DNA of 64,000 nucleotides from Labrenzia sp. VG12 (GCF_002237595.1 NZ_CP022529.1:3720001-3784000), one strand, 5' to 3'. Counted from the first letter of the stretch, positions 11,760 through 20,039 are shown. The notes: a model not told the origin generated them from the sequence alone. Made by a program: numbers and translations.

Positions 11760-12454
11760 TGGGCGACCCGATCCTGTTCATCCCCGGCCTGCTCTGCACC
11801 GAGACGCTGTTTTCCAAACAGATCGTCGCCTTCGCAGACCGGCCAATCATGGTGGCGAACCACCGCGAACATGACAGCATCGCGGCGATTGCGGAGAGCA
11901 TACTTGCGGAAGCGCCCGAGCGGTTTTCCCTGATCGCGCTGTCCATGGGCGGTTACGTTGCAATGGAAATCATGCGCAAGGCGCCGGAGCGTGTCTCAAA
12001 ACTGGCTCTGATGAACACAAACGCGCGCGCGGATCGCGAGGAACAGTCCGAACGGCGCCGGTTCCTGATCGAGATGACCCGGAAACGCGGCTTCAAAAAG
12101 GTCCCTCACCTGCTCTATCCGGGATTTGTGCACGAGCAGCGTGAAGAGGACGAAGGCCTGAGGGCCATCGTGGTCGATATGGCCAATGACACAGGTCCGG
12201 AAGCCTTCATCCGGCAACAGACCGCTCTTATCAACCGCATCGATTCCCGTCCCTCACTGGGCGACATCCGCTGCCCGACCCTGGTTGTGGTCGGCGAAGG
12301 CGACAGACTGACGCCGGTGCCCGTCTCCGAGGAAATCCACGCCCATATTCCTGGCAGCGAACTGGTGATCGTCGAGGGCAGCGGTCACCTTTCCCCGTTG
12401 GAGGAACCGGACAGGGTGACCAGGGTGCTGCGGGATTTTCTCAATCAGGCGTAG
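11759..12454 (+). CDS. Alpha/beta fold hydrolase
   Basis: Serine hydrolase of the alpha/beta fold, substrate unknown. The nucleophile elbow reads ALSMGGYVAMEI, where the usual first Gly is Ala (A-x-S-x-G), with the catalytic His probably in GSGHLSPLEEP near the C-terminus and an Asp in VVGEGDRLTPVP. 231 aa. Its start overlaps the ubiG stop by one base, indicating co-expression with quinone synthesis; a role in the same pathway is not shown. No signal peptide, so cytoplasmic. Confidence 0.85.
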   Translation: MGDPILFIPGLLCTETLFSKQIVAFADRPIMVANHREHDSIAAIAESILAEAPERFSLIALSMGGYVAMEIMRKAPERVSKLALMNTNARADREEQSERRRFLIEMTRKRGFKKVPHLLYPGFVHEQREEDEGLRAIVVDMANDTGPEAFIRQQTALINRIDSRPSLGDIRCPTLVVVGEGDRLTPVPVSEEIHAHIPGSELVIVEGSGHLSPLEEPDRVTRVLRDFLNQA

Positions 12455-12500
12455 GAACGCACCCGATCTTTTCAGATTCTGAACAATTCGTAACTCGCTT

Positions 12501-12514
12501 TTGATCCGGATCAA
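12501..12514. promoter_or_regulatory. FNR/FixK-type operator before the phasin gene
   Basis: TTGATCCGGATCAA is a perfect 14-bp palindrome matching the consensus TTGAT-N4-ATCAA bound by FNR/FnrL/FixK regulators. A plausible -10 (TAAAGT, 12536-12541) is centred 31 bp from the palindrome centre, the spacing of a class II activated promoter, which would put the transcript start near 12549, about 118 nt before the phasin ATG. Direct reading of sequence; binding is inference. Confidence 0.7.
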
Positions 12515-12666
12515 AGATAGGCCCTGTTGCTGGGCTAAAGTTGACGGACCTAGGGGGGCAGGAGCCGGACCTTACGCGAGCGGGTTCGCGAGGTCGGAAG
12601 CAGCGCACCGGCATGCGAAAACACCGGGCGTCTGCGGCATATCACGCAAACTGCGGAGGATGTTTC

Positions 12667-13188
12667 ATGCCTACGAAAAACAGCACCGGTGCCTTTGATT
12701 TCAGCTCCATGATGACGGAATGGTCGAAGATGGGTGACTGGCCCATGCCATCCTTCTCGAACTGGGCCTTTGCCGAGCGCGAGGACCTGATGGAAGCCAA
12801 GACTGTTGCCAGCTTCCAGAAGATGGGTCAGACCATGTGGACCCATGCCGAGAAAGCCTTCAGCGACCATATGGACTTTGTCAGCGGTCGCCTGCACGAA
12901 GACTTCGAATGCGCCAAGTCCCTGACGAAATGCACCGCGCCGGAAGAGACGATGGCGACGCTGCAGGATTTCTATTCCCGGATGGCGACCCAGTATCAGG
13001 AGCATTTCGAAAAACAGGCCGCGCTTTTTCGCGACAGTTTTTCCGAAAACGCCGCAGCCGTTGAAGAGCTGAATGAAACGGCCATGGAAAATGTCAGCGA
13101 ACTGACCAAGGCTGCTGAAGAAAGCCTGAGCGAAGGGAAGCCCGCCCGGACACCAACGCGGCGCAAGACGGCAGCTGCCAAGTCCTGA
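12667..13188 (+). CDS. Phasin family protein
   Basis: Granule-associated amphipathic helical protein that coats polyhydroxyalkanoate inclusions. The 173 residues are almost entirely helical, with a phasin-type central segment (about 35-130: repeated Met/Phe/His-containing heptads such as SFQKMGQTMWTHAEKAFSDH) and a basic Lys/Arg/Thr tail (TPTRRKTAAAKS). Start set at the ATG at 12667, seven bases after GGAGGA; the longer frame upstream crosses the promoter. A predicted FNR/FixK site lies 150 bp upstream. No polymer synthase gene is nearby. It could also be a phasin-like protein without granule function. Confidence 0.85.
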   Translation: MPTKNSTGAFDFSSMMTEWSKMGDWPMPSFSNWAFAEREDLMEAKTVASFQKMGQTMWTHAEKAFSDHMDFVSGRLHEDFECAKSLTKCTAPEETMATLQDFYSRMATQYQEHFEKQAALFRDSFSENAAAVEELNETAMENVSELTKAAEESLSEGKPARTPTRRKTAAAKS

Positions 13189-13200
13189 ACTTCTGATCAC

Positions 13201-13257
13201 GGCCAAGCCGACTGCTTGGCCAGACTGCAATCGCCTTTGCGCTGAGGCGCAAGGGCC
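13201..13257. terminator. Two hairpins between convergent phasin and DUF1178 genes
   Basis: GGCCAAGC/GCTTGGCC (13201-13221) is a perfect 8-bp stem, followed by a second stem pairing GCCTTTGCGC with GCGCAAGGGC (about 13232-13256). Neither has an immediate long T run, but the position between convergent stops argues for a bidirectional terminator. Confidence 0.55.
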
Positions 13258-13267
13258 GGTTGGCTTG

Positions 13268-13792
13268 TCAGTTTTTTTCGTCTGGCAGATCCGGCAGCGG
13301 AAAGACCGAAATCCCCTCTTCCATCAGGGCTTCCGCGTCCTTGGGCGTTGTTTCACCGTAAATGCTGCGCTCTTCCGCCTCGCCATTGTGGATCTTGCGG
13401 GCTTCGGAAGCGAAGTTGGTGCCGACATTTTCGGAATTCTCGATGATGCGGGACCGCACCAGGCGCAGGGCCTCGACAATTTCCTTCTGCTGAATGTCCT
13501 TCGGCAACAACGCGGATGGCTGCAGGGCCGGGGCGGGAGCAGAGGCTGCCGGCACCGCCGGCTCCGGAGCCGTTTCCTGTGCCTGCATTTCACTGCGGGC
13601 TGCACTGACAAGCGCTTCCTTGCCGCGTGCCGTCGAAACCGCAGGTGCCATCAGGCCCTTGCGAATCTCGGTCGAGCCGCAGACCGGGCAGGCGACCAGA
13701 CTGCGGCTGCACTGCTTGTCGAAATCATCTGAATTCCGGAACCAGCCTTCAAACGAGTGGGCATCGTCACAGACAAGCGTGTATTTGATCAC
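13268..13792 (-). CDS. DUF1178 family protein (zinc-ribbon-like N-terminus)
   Basis: Uncharacterised family typical of Alpha- and Betaproteobacteria. The N-terminus has the family pattern IKYTLVCDDAHSFEGWF followed by CSRSLVACPVCGSTEIRKG, a likely Cys-based zinc site (C8, C29, C35, C38). The middle is Ala/Pro-rich and the C-terminal third (IVEALRLVRSRII onward) is conserved. It starts with GTG at 13792; that codon overlaps the stop of the carbon-nitrogen hydrolase (GTGA), so the two are coupled. 174 aa, no signal peptide. Function unknown; linkage to glutaredoxin and a Nit-type amidase hints at a redox or metabolite-repair role. Confidence 0.88.
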   Translation of the reverse strand: MIKYTLVCDDAHSFEGWFRNSDDFDKQCSRSLVACPVCGSTEIRKGLMAPAVSTARGKEALVSAARSEMQAQETAPEPAVPAASAPAPALQPSALLPKDIQQKEIVEALRLVRSRIIENSENVGTNFASEARKIHNGEAEERSIYGETTPKDAEALMEEGISVFPLPDLPDEKN

Positions 13793-14643
13793 GCCGGTAT
13801 CTCCTTCAGGCCGCCAGCAACCTGGCAGACGAAGTCCCGTTCATTGGCGATCGCCGGGATCCGTCCGCGTGCCTTGGCAACAGCATCGGTCTCAATTTCC
13901 GCGAGCACATATCCCGGCTCGTCTCCGTCGAGTTCCGCAATCACCTTGCCCCAGGGGTCCACGACAAGACTGTGGCCGTAGGTTTCCCGGCCGTCCTCGT
14001 GATGACCGCCCTGGGCGGCGGAAATGACGTAAGCGCCGTTTTCGATGGCGCGGGCGCGCTGTAACACATGCCAATGCGCTTCGCCAGTCTGGCGCGTGAA
14101 GGCCGCAGGCCCTGTCAGCACTTCGGCGCCCTGCCGCGCCTGTGTCCGGAAGATCGCCGGGAAGCGGATATCGTAGCAGACCGCCATGCCGATCTTGGCA
14201 AAGGGAAGATCCGCAATGACGCTTTCCCTGCCCGGCTCATAGGTCGCCGACTCCCGCCAGCTTTCGCCATTGGGCAGATCGACGTCGAACATGTGGATCT
14301 TGTCGTAGGTGGCTTCGACCGCACCGTCAGGCCCAAGCAGAAAGGCCCGGTTCGCGACTTTTCCGCCTCCGGCAAGAACCGCCAGCGACCCGAGATGGAG
14401 ATGAATGCCGAGCTCTGCAGCAAGACATTTGGCCATCTTCAGGAACGGGTCGGCGTCGGCGTCTGTAATCCGCTCAAGCAGGTCTTCCCGGCTCTTCACC
14501 AGCACATTCGACATTTCAGGCGTCTGTACGTAGCGCGCACCATCCTTAGCCGCCGAACGGATCAGCCCCTCGGCCACCTCGGCGTTTTTCGCGATGGTCT
14601 TGCCGCTGCGAAGCTGAACACAGGCTGCTGTGAAGGTCGCCAT
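13789..14643 (-). CDS. Carbon-nitrogen hydrolase (Nit1/Nit2-like amidase)
   Basis: Nitrilase-superfamily amidase with the catalytic triad visible: Glu in TPEMSNVL, Lys in YDKIHMFDVDLP and Cys in GMAVCYDIRFPAIF. This branch includes deaminated-glutathione amidase (Nit1) and omega-amidase (Nit2), metabolite-repair enzymes acting on transaminated glutathione or glutamine; the adjacent glutaredoxin makes the Nit1 activity attractive but unproven. Start taken at the ATG at 14643 (284 aa, MATFTAACVQLRSG matches the family start, GGGAGA upstream). It lies 46 bp after grxC. Confidence 0.9.
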   Translation of the reverse strand: MATFTAACVQLRSGKTIAKNAEVAEGLIRSAAKDGARYVQTPEMSNVLVKSREDLLERITDADADPFLKMAKCLAAELGIHLHLGSLAVLAGGGKVANRAFLLGPDGAVEATYDKIHMFDVDLPNGESWRESATYEPGRESVIADLPFAKIGMAVCYDIRFPAIFRTQARQGAEVLTGPAAFTRQTGEAHWHVLQRARAIENGAYVISAAQGGHHEDGRETYGHSLVVDPWGKVIAELDGDEPGYVLAEIETDAVAKARGRIPAIANERDFVCQVAGGLKEIPA

Positions 14644-14689
14644 TGGCCGGTTGTCTCCCGTATCTGGTTTCAGTGAGGCCACCACTTAA

Positions 14690-14947
14690 TCAGGCGGCGA
14701 GCAGAGCGTCCAGCTTGCCGGCCCGCTCCAGATCGTGCAGATCGTCACAGCCGCCGACATGGGTCGTGCCCACAAAGATCTGCGGAAACGTTGCGCGGCC
14801 GTTGGCCTTTTGTGTCATTTCCCTGCGCAGCTCCGGGCTGAAGGTCGCGTCGTGTTCCTGGTAAGCAACACCTTTTTTGTCCAGAAGGCGCTTGGCCGCC
14901 GTGCAAAAGCCGCACATCTGGCGTGTATAGATCACCACATCAGCCAT
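14690..14947 (-). CDS. grxC: Glutaredoxin 3 (GrxC-like)
   Basis: Small glutathione-dependent thiol oxidoreductase. The dithiol active site is CGFC (residues 11-14, in TRQMCGFCTAAKRLL) rather than the common CPYC; the cis-Pro glutathione-binding motif TFPQIFVG and the GGCDDL motif are present. 85 aa, a normal length. ATG at 14947 chosen; an in-frame GTG lies one codon upstream. It is upstream of the Nit-type amidase and DUF1178 genes and 110 bp downstream of comF. Confidence 0.93.
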   Translation of the reverse strand: MADVVIYTRQMCGFCTAAKRLLDKKGVAYQEHDATFSPELRREMTQKANGRATFPQIFVGTTHVGGCDDLHDLERAGKLDALLAA

Positions 14948-15061
14948 CACATCATACCCTTTTGTTGCCGCACCGCCCTCAAAAAAAGGCGTCTCGCGCG
15001 TCTGAAAATCCCGGCGTTATATGCGGGCGCGGCGCAGAAACTCAAGAGTCATCCCGAAAAA

Positions 15062-15844
15062 CTAACCGTGAACGGCAATGTCGTCCGAAGCGTTTGGATC
15101 CACCAGGGCGAATGTGAGCACGTCGACAGATGCTGCGCCGGCGGAAAGAAGACACCGGCTGCAGGCCGTGACCGTGGAGCCGGTGGTCAGAACGTCGTCC
15201 ACGAGCACGACACGCCGCCCAGCCAGGGTCTCAAGACGGGTCCGATCAACCACGAATGCTGCCCTGACATTCCTGAGCCGATCCTTCGCAGTCAAACCGA
15301 CCTGCTGACGGGTTCGCTTTCGCCGCTTGAGCAGCACTGGCTCATATCCGGCCCCGCTTTGCCCGGCGATTTCGCGCGCGAGGTCCGCCGCCTGGTTGAA
15401 CCGCCGCGACACCAGGCGTGTCCAGTGCAGTGGTACCGGCAGGAGCAGGCACTCAGCGTCGAGCAATTCTCCTCCGGACCGCATCATCCAGGCCGCCATC
15501 GGTGCCGCCAGTTCGCGGCGCCGGGAAAACTTCAGCGACAGGACCAGCTGGCGGGCGGGGCCGTCATAATGGGCGACGGCGCGCAGACGGTCGAACAGGG
15601 GCGGTTCTGCGATGGCCCGCGGGCTCCACGCGCCTTCACCGACATCGTAGGAAAAGGGTGTTCCCAGCCGCTGGCACCAGGGCCGTTCCAGAAACGGCAT
15701 CGCGCGCCAGCACGGCGCACACAGCCCCGCCTCAAAGGCCACCCGCGCATCGCAGCAAAGACAGCGGCGGGGCAACAAACCATCCAGCAACAGGCTGCCG
15801 GCATACTTCGACACATCAAGCAGTCTTTCGCCGCAGATAACCAT
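15062..15844 (-). CDS. ComF family protein (phosphoribosyltransferase fold)
   Basis: Member of the ComF family. The N-terminus has a four-Cys zinc ribbon (CLCCDARV..CAPCW, residues 20-41), and the C-terminus a type I phosphoribosyltransferase loop VVLVDDVLTTGSTV. ComF proteins support DNA uptake in competent species, but in alphaproteobacteria without competence genes the role is unclear. Start at the ATG at 15844, with GGAG at good spacing; an ATG at 15880 adds 12 residues. The frame stays open to 16318, but that part is the shadow of the divergent methyltransferase gene. 260 aa. Confidence 0.9.
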   Translation of the reverse strand: MVICGERLLDVSKYAGSLLLDGLLPRRCLCCDARVAFEAGLCAPCWRAMPFLERPWCQRLGTPFSYDVGEGAWSPRAIAEPPLFDRLRAVAHYDGPARQLVLSLKFSRRRELAAPMAAWMMRSGGELLDAECLLLPVPLHWTRLVSRRFNQAADLAREIAGQSGAGYEPVLLKRRKRTRQQVGLTAKDRLRNVRAAFVVDRTRLETLAGRRVVLVDDVLTTGSTVTACSRCLLSAGAASVDVLTFALVDPNASDDIAVHG

Positions 15845-15911
15845 CCCTTGCTCCAGCGTTCTGCACCAGACCACCACCATAAGCTGTAAAGAGGACGTTG
15901 CGCCAGTTTTA

Positions 15912-16886
15912 ATGCAAGTCACTTCAAGCACCCGCTTTGACGTGAGGGAGCGGATACCATATGTGACCGGAGAGTTATGGAAATCAGCCGGTGACCTCGT
16001 GACCACGCAGCCAGATCTGTTCGACCGCCCTCTCTTGCGGCATCGCCGGAAACGCGCGCTTTTCGGCGCCAAACAAGGCGCGGACTTCCTCCTGGAAGCC
16101 GTCACCGACGACCTGAAGGACAGGTTGCTGCTGATCAGCCGACATTTCGATGTGGCAGTTGACCTTGGCGGGCACACGGGCCGGGTTGCAGACGCCATCG
16201 CGGGCAGCGGCAAAGCGGAGAGAGTCTTGAGGGCGGATCTGTTCCTGGCAGACCCAGCGCTGACACCTCCCGATTTGATCGCCGATGATGCGTTGCTGCC
16301 TTTCAGGGACCAGTCCATCGATCTGATCGTCTCTGCGCTGACGCTTCAATTCGTTAATGACCTGCCGGGCACGCTGGTTCAGATCCGGCGTGCCTTGAAG
16401 CCTGACGGTCTGTTGCTGGCAACCTTGCCCGGCGCAGGAACACTGAGTGAACTCCGCGACAGCCTGACAAGGGCGGAACTCGATTGTTGCGGTGGCGCAG
16501 CAGCGCGCGTGCTGCCTTTTGCCGATACGCGAGACCTCGGAAGCCTGCTGCAAAGGGCCGGATTTGCACTTCCCGTCACGGATCTCGACACGGTCACGGT
16601 CCGCTACGACACCATGTTTGCGCTTCTGGCCGACCTGAAGGCCATGGGCGCGACCAACATTCTGAAGGATCGAAGCCGCAGGCCGCTGCCGCGGCAGGTT
16701 CTGCTGCGTGCCGCCGAGCTTTATGCGGAAAATCATGCCGACGCAGATGGTCGCATCCGGGCGACATTTTCCTTCGTGACGCTGTCGGGCTGGGCCCCAC
16801 ACGAAAGCCAGCAGAAACCGCTGCGCCCCGGCAGCGCCAAGACACGGCTTGCCGACGTGCTCGGTGTTCCCGAGCAAAAGGCCTGA
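15912..16886 (+). CDS. Class I SAM methyltransferase-fold protein (NDUFAF5/BioC-like)
   Basis: The sequence TQPDLFDRPLLRHRRKRA at its N-terminus, the SAM-loop variant AVDLGGHTGRVADAI and the central LTLQFVNDLPGTLVQIRRALKPDG are typical of the alphaproteobacterial relatives of NDUFAF5, a mitochondrial complex I assembly factor that hydroxylates an arginine. It is also often annotated as a BioC-like malonyl-ACP methyltransferase. The start is uncertain: the ATG at 15912 gives 324 aa, but similarity begins at the in-frame GTG at 15999 (VTTQPDLFD, 295 aa), which may be the real start and would leave 154 bp for the divergent promoter region with comF. Confidence 0.85.
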   Translation: MQVTSSTRFDVRERIPYVTGELWKSAGDLVTTQPDLFDRPLLRHRRKRALFGAKQGADFLLEAVTDDLKDRLLLISRHFDVAVDLGGHTGRVADAIAGSGKAERVLRADLFLADPALTPPDLIADDALLPFRDQSIDLIVSALTLQFVNDLPGTLVQIRRALKPDGLLLATLPGAGTLSELRDSLTRAELDCCGGAAARVLPFADTRDLGSLLQRAGFALPVTDLDTVTVRYDTMFALLADLKAMGATNILKDRSRRPLPRQVLLRAAELYAENHADADGRIRATFSFVTLSGWAPHESQQKPLRPGSAKTRLADVLGVPEQKA

Positions 16887-16907
16887 TTGAACTAGTGGCT
16901 CGCGCGG

Positions 16908-17138
16908 TTAACTGCCGTCACCGCCGGACGTCGCCAGAACCGCGTCAAGTGTGCTCACAACCGCGCCGAAAACATCGTCTCGCATGGTTTCGCCGATCGC
17001 CGTGAAGGCGCCAATGGTTATGATGCTGAGAACGGCGACGATCATGGTGTATTCCATGGCGGTTGCGCCGCTTTCGTCACGCAGGAAGCGCTGCAGAAGG
17101 AGCTTGGCAGGTCTGAAACTGATCGGCCCGTTTTTCAA
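16908..17138 (-). CDS. Flp family type IVb pilin
   Basis: Prepilin of 76 residues: a basic leader ending at the prepilin-peptidase site region (LRDESGATAMEYTMIV; cleavage expected after Gly in SGATAMEY), a hydrophobic helix (IVAVLSIITIGAFTAIG) and a short Gly/Ser tail. Flp pilins build adhesive fibres assembled by the Tad system. The start codon is TTG at 17138, with GGAG eight to nine bases upstream; the nearby ATG at 17143 is out of frame and ends at once. No tad/cpa genes lie within the window, so it is an orphan pilin here. Confidence 0.88.
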   Translation of the reverse strand: MKNGPISFRPAKLLLQRFLRDESGATAMEYTMIVAVLSIITIGAFTAIGETMRDDVFGAVVSTLDAVLATSGGDGS

Positions 17139-17175
17139 TTCATTCGCTCCTTGCCTGCAGGCGTGAATTACTTTG

Positions 17176-17577
17176 TCAAACAGCGTCCAACAAATGTGGA
17201 ATTAACGGTTCGTCAGCTGCCGGCATCGGATAGTCCCTCAACCGGTTGGCACGCACCCACTTCAACGCCTGCCGTTCCTGCCCCTGCGGAACACCGCCCC
17301 AACGGCGGCAGATGAAAAGTGGCATAAGTAGGTGAAAATCTTCATAAGAGTGGCTGGCAAATGTAAGTGGTGCCAGACACGCTTCGTTAACCTCAATCCC
17401 AAGCTCTTCGTGAAGTTCGCGGATCAGGGTTTCTTCCGGACGTTCACCATCTTCAACTTTTCCCCCGGGGAATTCCCACAATCCGGCCATCGATTTTCCC
17501 TCCGGTCGCTGGGCCAGGAGGATACGGCCATCCACGTCGACAAGGGCGCAGGCCGCGACGAGAACGATCTTGGTCAT
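17176..17577 (-). CDS. mutT: 8-oxo-dGTP diphosphatase MutT
   Basis: Nudix hydrolase that removes mutagenic 8-oxo-dGTP from the nucleotide pool. The Nudix box is complete (GKVEDGERPEETLIRELHEE, followed by LGI; near residues 38-60), and the flanking LWEFPGG and HSYEDFHLLM are MutT-like. 133 aa. Located 98 bp downstream of argJ in the same direction, an association common in Rhizobiales. Confidence 0.92.
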   Translation of the reverse strand: MTKIVLVAACALVDVDGRILLAQRPEGKSMAGLWEFPGGKVEDGERPEETLIRELHEELGIEVNEACLAPLTFASHSYEDFHLLMPLFICRRWGGVPQGQERQALKWVRANRLRDYPMPAADEPLIPHLLDAV

Positions 17578-17675
17578 GATGAGATGTCCAGCTTTGAGGC
17601 GGCAGGGTAACGCCGCATTAATCTTGACTGCGGTTGCACCGTCAGAACTGCGAAGGGCGGCACGTCAACCGTCGC

Positions 17676-18917
17676 CTAGCTCCGGTAATCGCCATTGATG
17701 GCGACATATTCCTTGGTGAGGTCACAGGTCCACACCGACGCCTGCCCCGATCCAAGTCCAAGCTCGACGCGGATAACGATGTCTTCCTGCTTCATGACGG
17801 CAGAGGCAGCCTCTTCGCTGTAGGCGGGGTCACGCTCGCCCACCACCGCCACGCGCACATCGCCGAACCAGATGGCAAGCCGGTCGCGATCCGCGGGTTC
17901 TCCGGCCTTGCCGACAGCCATGACGACACGCCCCCAGTTTGCGTCTTCGCCGGCAATGGCCGTCTTGACCAAAGGCGAATTTGCGATTGAAAGCGCAATT
18001 CTTTTGGCTGAGGCATTGTTGTCAGCCCCTTCGACCCGGACTTCGACAAACTTGCGTGCGCCTTCGCCGTCGCGGACGATCTGGTGCGCGAGATCGACCA
18101 TGACGTCGCTCAGGGCCGCACGCAGGACACCCACACGCGGGTCTTCAAGCGATGCAACGGCCTCGACACCGTTTTCGGAGGCCGCGCCTGTTGCGAACAG
18201 GAGAACCGTGTCGGACGTGGAGGTATCGCTATCGACGGTGATTGCGTTGAAACTGCCATCGACCTCACCGCTCAACAGAGCCTGCAGGACATCGGGAGCA
18301 ATTGGTGCATCGGTGAAAACAAATGACAGCATCGTCGCCATGTCAGGCGCGATCATGCCGGCGCCTTTGGCTATGCCGTTGATCGTGACCGTCACACCAT
18401 CGAGTTCTACCGCCGCGGTAGCGACTTTCGGATAGGTATCGGTGGTCATGATGGCCTTGGCGGCATCCAGCCAGGACGCGCTGCCCTGACCAGCCTTCAG
18501 CTCTTCGACGACATCTGAAAACTTTTCCGCCGGCAGCGGCTCACCGATCACGCCGGTTGAGGCAAGAAAAATCTCGTCACCGGAACAGCCCAGGGCCCCG
18601 GAAACAATGTCTGCGGACAATTCAACAGCCGCCATGCCTTTTTTTCCTGTAAAGGCATTGGCATTGCCGGAGTTGACCAGAAGAGCCCGGGCCCTGCCTG
18701 CACCGATCCGGGCCTTGCACCAATCCACCGGCGCCGACGAGCACTTGGATTTCGTGAACACCCCGGCAACGGCCGTGCCCTCGGCAACAGTCGCCAGCAG
18801 CACATCCGTCCGGCCCTGATACTTGATACCGGCAGAGGCGGTCGCAAATGCCACGCCGCTGATGTCGGGCATCTCGGGATAGGAAGTGGGGGCGAGCGGT
18901 GAAACGGTCGTCGACAT
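17676..18917 (-). CDS. argJ: Glutamate N-acetyltransferase / amino-acid acetyltransferase ArgJ
   Basis: Transfers acetyl from N-acetylornithine to glutamate (and in bifunctional forms also uses acetyl-CoA), recycling acetyl in arginine synthesis. The precursor self-cleaves before the nucleophilic Thr of the motif MIAPDMATML (here KGAGMIAPDMATML, near residue 190-203), giving alpha and beta subunits. The C-terminus shows GEDANWGRVVMAVGKAG. 413 aa, normal length. It follows the PPIase gene but is separated from it by a strong terminator. Confidence 0.96.
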   Translation of the reverse strand: MSTTVSPLAPTSYPEMPDISGVAFATASAGIKYQGRTDVLLATVAEGTAVAGVFTKSKCSSAPVDWCKARIGAGRARALLVNSGNANAFTGKKGMAAVELSADIVSGALGCSGDEIFLASTGVIGEPLPAEKFSDVVEELKAGQGSASWLDAAKAIMTTDTYPKVATAAVELDGVTVTINGIAKGAGMIAPDMATMLSFVFTDAPIAPDVLQALLSGEVDGSFNAITVDSDTSTSDTVLLFATGAASENGVEAVASLEDPRVGVLRAALSDVMVDLAHQIVRDGEGARKFVEVRVEGADNNASAKRIALSIANSPLVKTAIAGEDANWGRVVMAVGKAGEPADRDRLAIWFGDVRVAVVGERDPAYSEEAASAVMKQEDIVIRVELGLGSGQASVWTCDLTKEYVAINGDYRS

Positions 18918-19015
18918 CGATGCAGTCCCGGTCAGAATGGTGTGTGTTTGTCCCTAGCCACAGCGCATGATCAGCGCAAGCCTTTTGAGATCGCCTGGCG
19001 CAACAAATCACATGA

Positions 19016-19050
19016 CAAAAACCCCGGCAGCACGGAGCTGCCGGGGTCTT
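19016..19050 (-). terminator. Terminator after the PPIase gene
   Basis: On the minus strand, GACCCCGGCAGC pairs with GCTGCCGGGGT around a 4-5 nt loop and is followed by TTTTTG. It lies 22 bases past the stop of the peptidylprolyl isomerase gene. Confidence 0.85.
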
Positions 19051-19071
19051 TATTATCGATCCGGAACCGGA

Positions 19072-19956
19072 TTATTCCGTCTTGTCGCCGTCAGCTGCGG
19101 CAGCAGCGCCATTGTCTTCTGCAGCTTTCAGGGCTTCATCCAGGATTTCGATGCTGACTTCGTTCTTCAGTTCGGCCATGCGCGCATCATAAGCTTCGCG
19201 CATCAACTGCTGACGCAACCCTTGCGCAACATCTTCAAATGCCGGCTTGTCCTGGCGGCGCTTGTCTTCCAGCTTGATGACGTGCCAGCCGAACTGGGTT
19301 TCAACCGGCTCCTTGGTATAGGTGCCGGGCTCCAGAGCAAGAACAGCGTCTTCGAACGGCTTGACCATCTGGCCCTTGGTGAAATAGCCGAGGCTGCCAC
19401 CGTTCGGGCCGGACGGACCCGTTGATTTTTCCCGGGCGAGCTCGGCGAAATCGGCACCGCCGTCAAGTTCCTTGATGATGTCGTCAGCTTCCGCTTTTTC
19501 CTTCACCAGAATGTGACGCGCGTTGAGCTCTTCCGGCCCCTCATAGTCCGCGAATTCCTTGTCATAGGCTGCCTTGACAGCATCGTCGGAGATATCACCG
19601 TTGATTTTTTCGCCGAGATACGCGTTGCGCAGGGCGCGCAGCTGCAGGAATTCCAGCTGCTTCTGGAAATCGGGATCCTTGTCCAGGCCTTCGTCGCGTG
19701 CTGCCTGCGCCATCAGCTCCATGTCAATCATGACGTCAAGCAGCAGCTTGCGCCACTGGGCCGGCGGAAAACGCTGCAATTCCTGGCCAAGATCCTGGGC
19801 CGCAAACGCCATGTCGGCTTCCGTGATTTCCGCGTCACCGACCTTTGCGACCACATCGTCTGGTTCCTGGGCAGACAGCGAAGCGGATCCGAGCGACACG
19901 GCCAGGAGTGAAACGGCAAGCGCCTGAACCGGCCTGCGCATCGAAATTCGGAACAT
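19072..19956 (-). CDS. Periplasmic peptidylprolyl isomerase (parvulin/PrsA-like)
   Basis: Exported folding catalyst. A signal peptide covers residues 1-30 (hydrophobic ALAVSLLAVSLGSASLSAQ). A SurA/PrsA-like helical N-domain is followed by a single rotamase (parvulin) domain, about 135-230, with ARHILVKEKAEADDI, GGSLGYFTKGQMVKPFE and ETQFGWHVIKLED. The tail is Ala/Asp-rich. 294 aa. Divergently placed to secA, so the exported chaperone and the export motor share a 270-bp control region. It could be named PrsA-like or PpiD-like; it lacks a membrane anchor. Confidence 0.9.
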   Translation of the reverse strand: MFRISMRRPVQALAVSLLAVSLGSASLSAQEPDDVVAKVGDAEITEADMAFAAQDLGQELQRFPPAQWRKLLLDVMIDMELMAQAARDEGLDKDPDFQKQLEFLQLRALRNAYLGEKINGDISDDAVKAAYDKEFADYEGPEELNARHILVKEKAEADDIIKELDGGADFAELAREKSTGPSGPNGGSLGYFTKGQMVKPFEDAVLALEPGTYTKEPVETQFGWHVIKLEDKRRQDKPAFEDVAQGLRQQLMREAYDARMAELKNEVSIEILDEALKAAEDNGAAAAADGDKTE

Positions 19957-20039
19957 GAGAAGTCCTTTACCTATCGGAACTGTAATCTTTCTGGCCCCCG
20001 ATCTTCGAGGGCGTGGCTACTTTGCGCATTCCTGCGGCG

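Noticed and set aside
15845..16318. N-terminal extension of the ComF frame
   Set aside because: Antisense to the methyltransferase-fold gene and without similarity.
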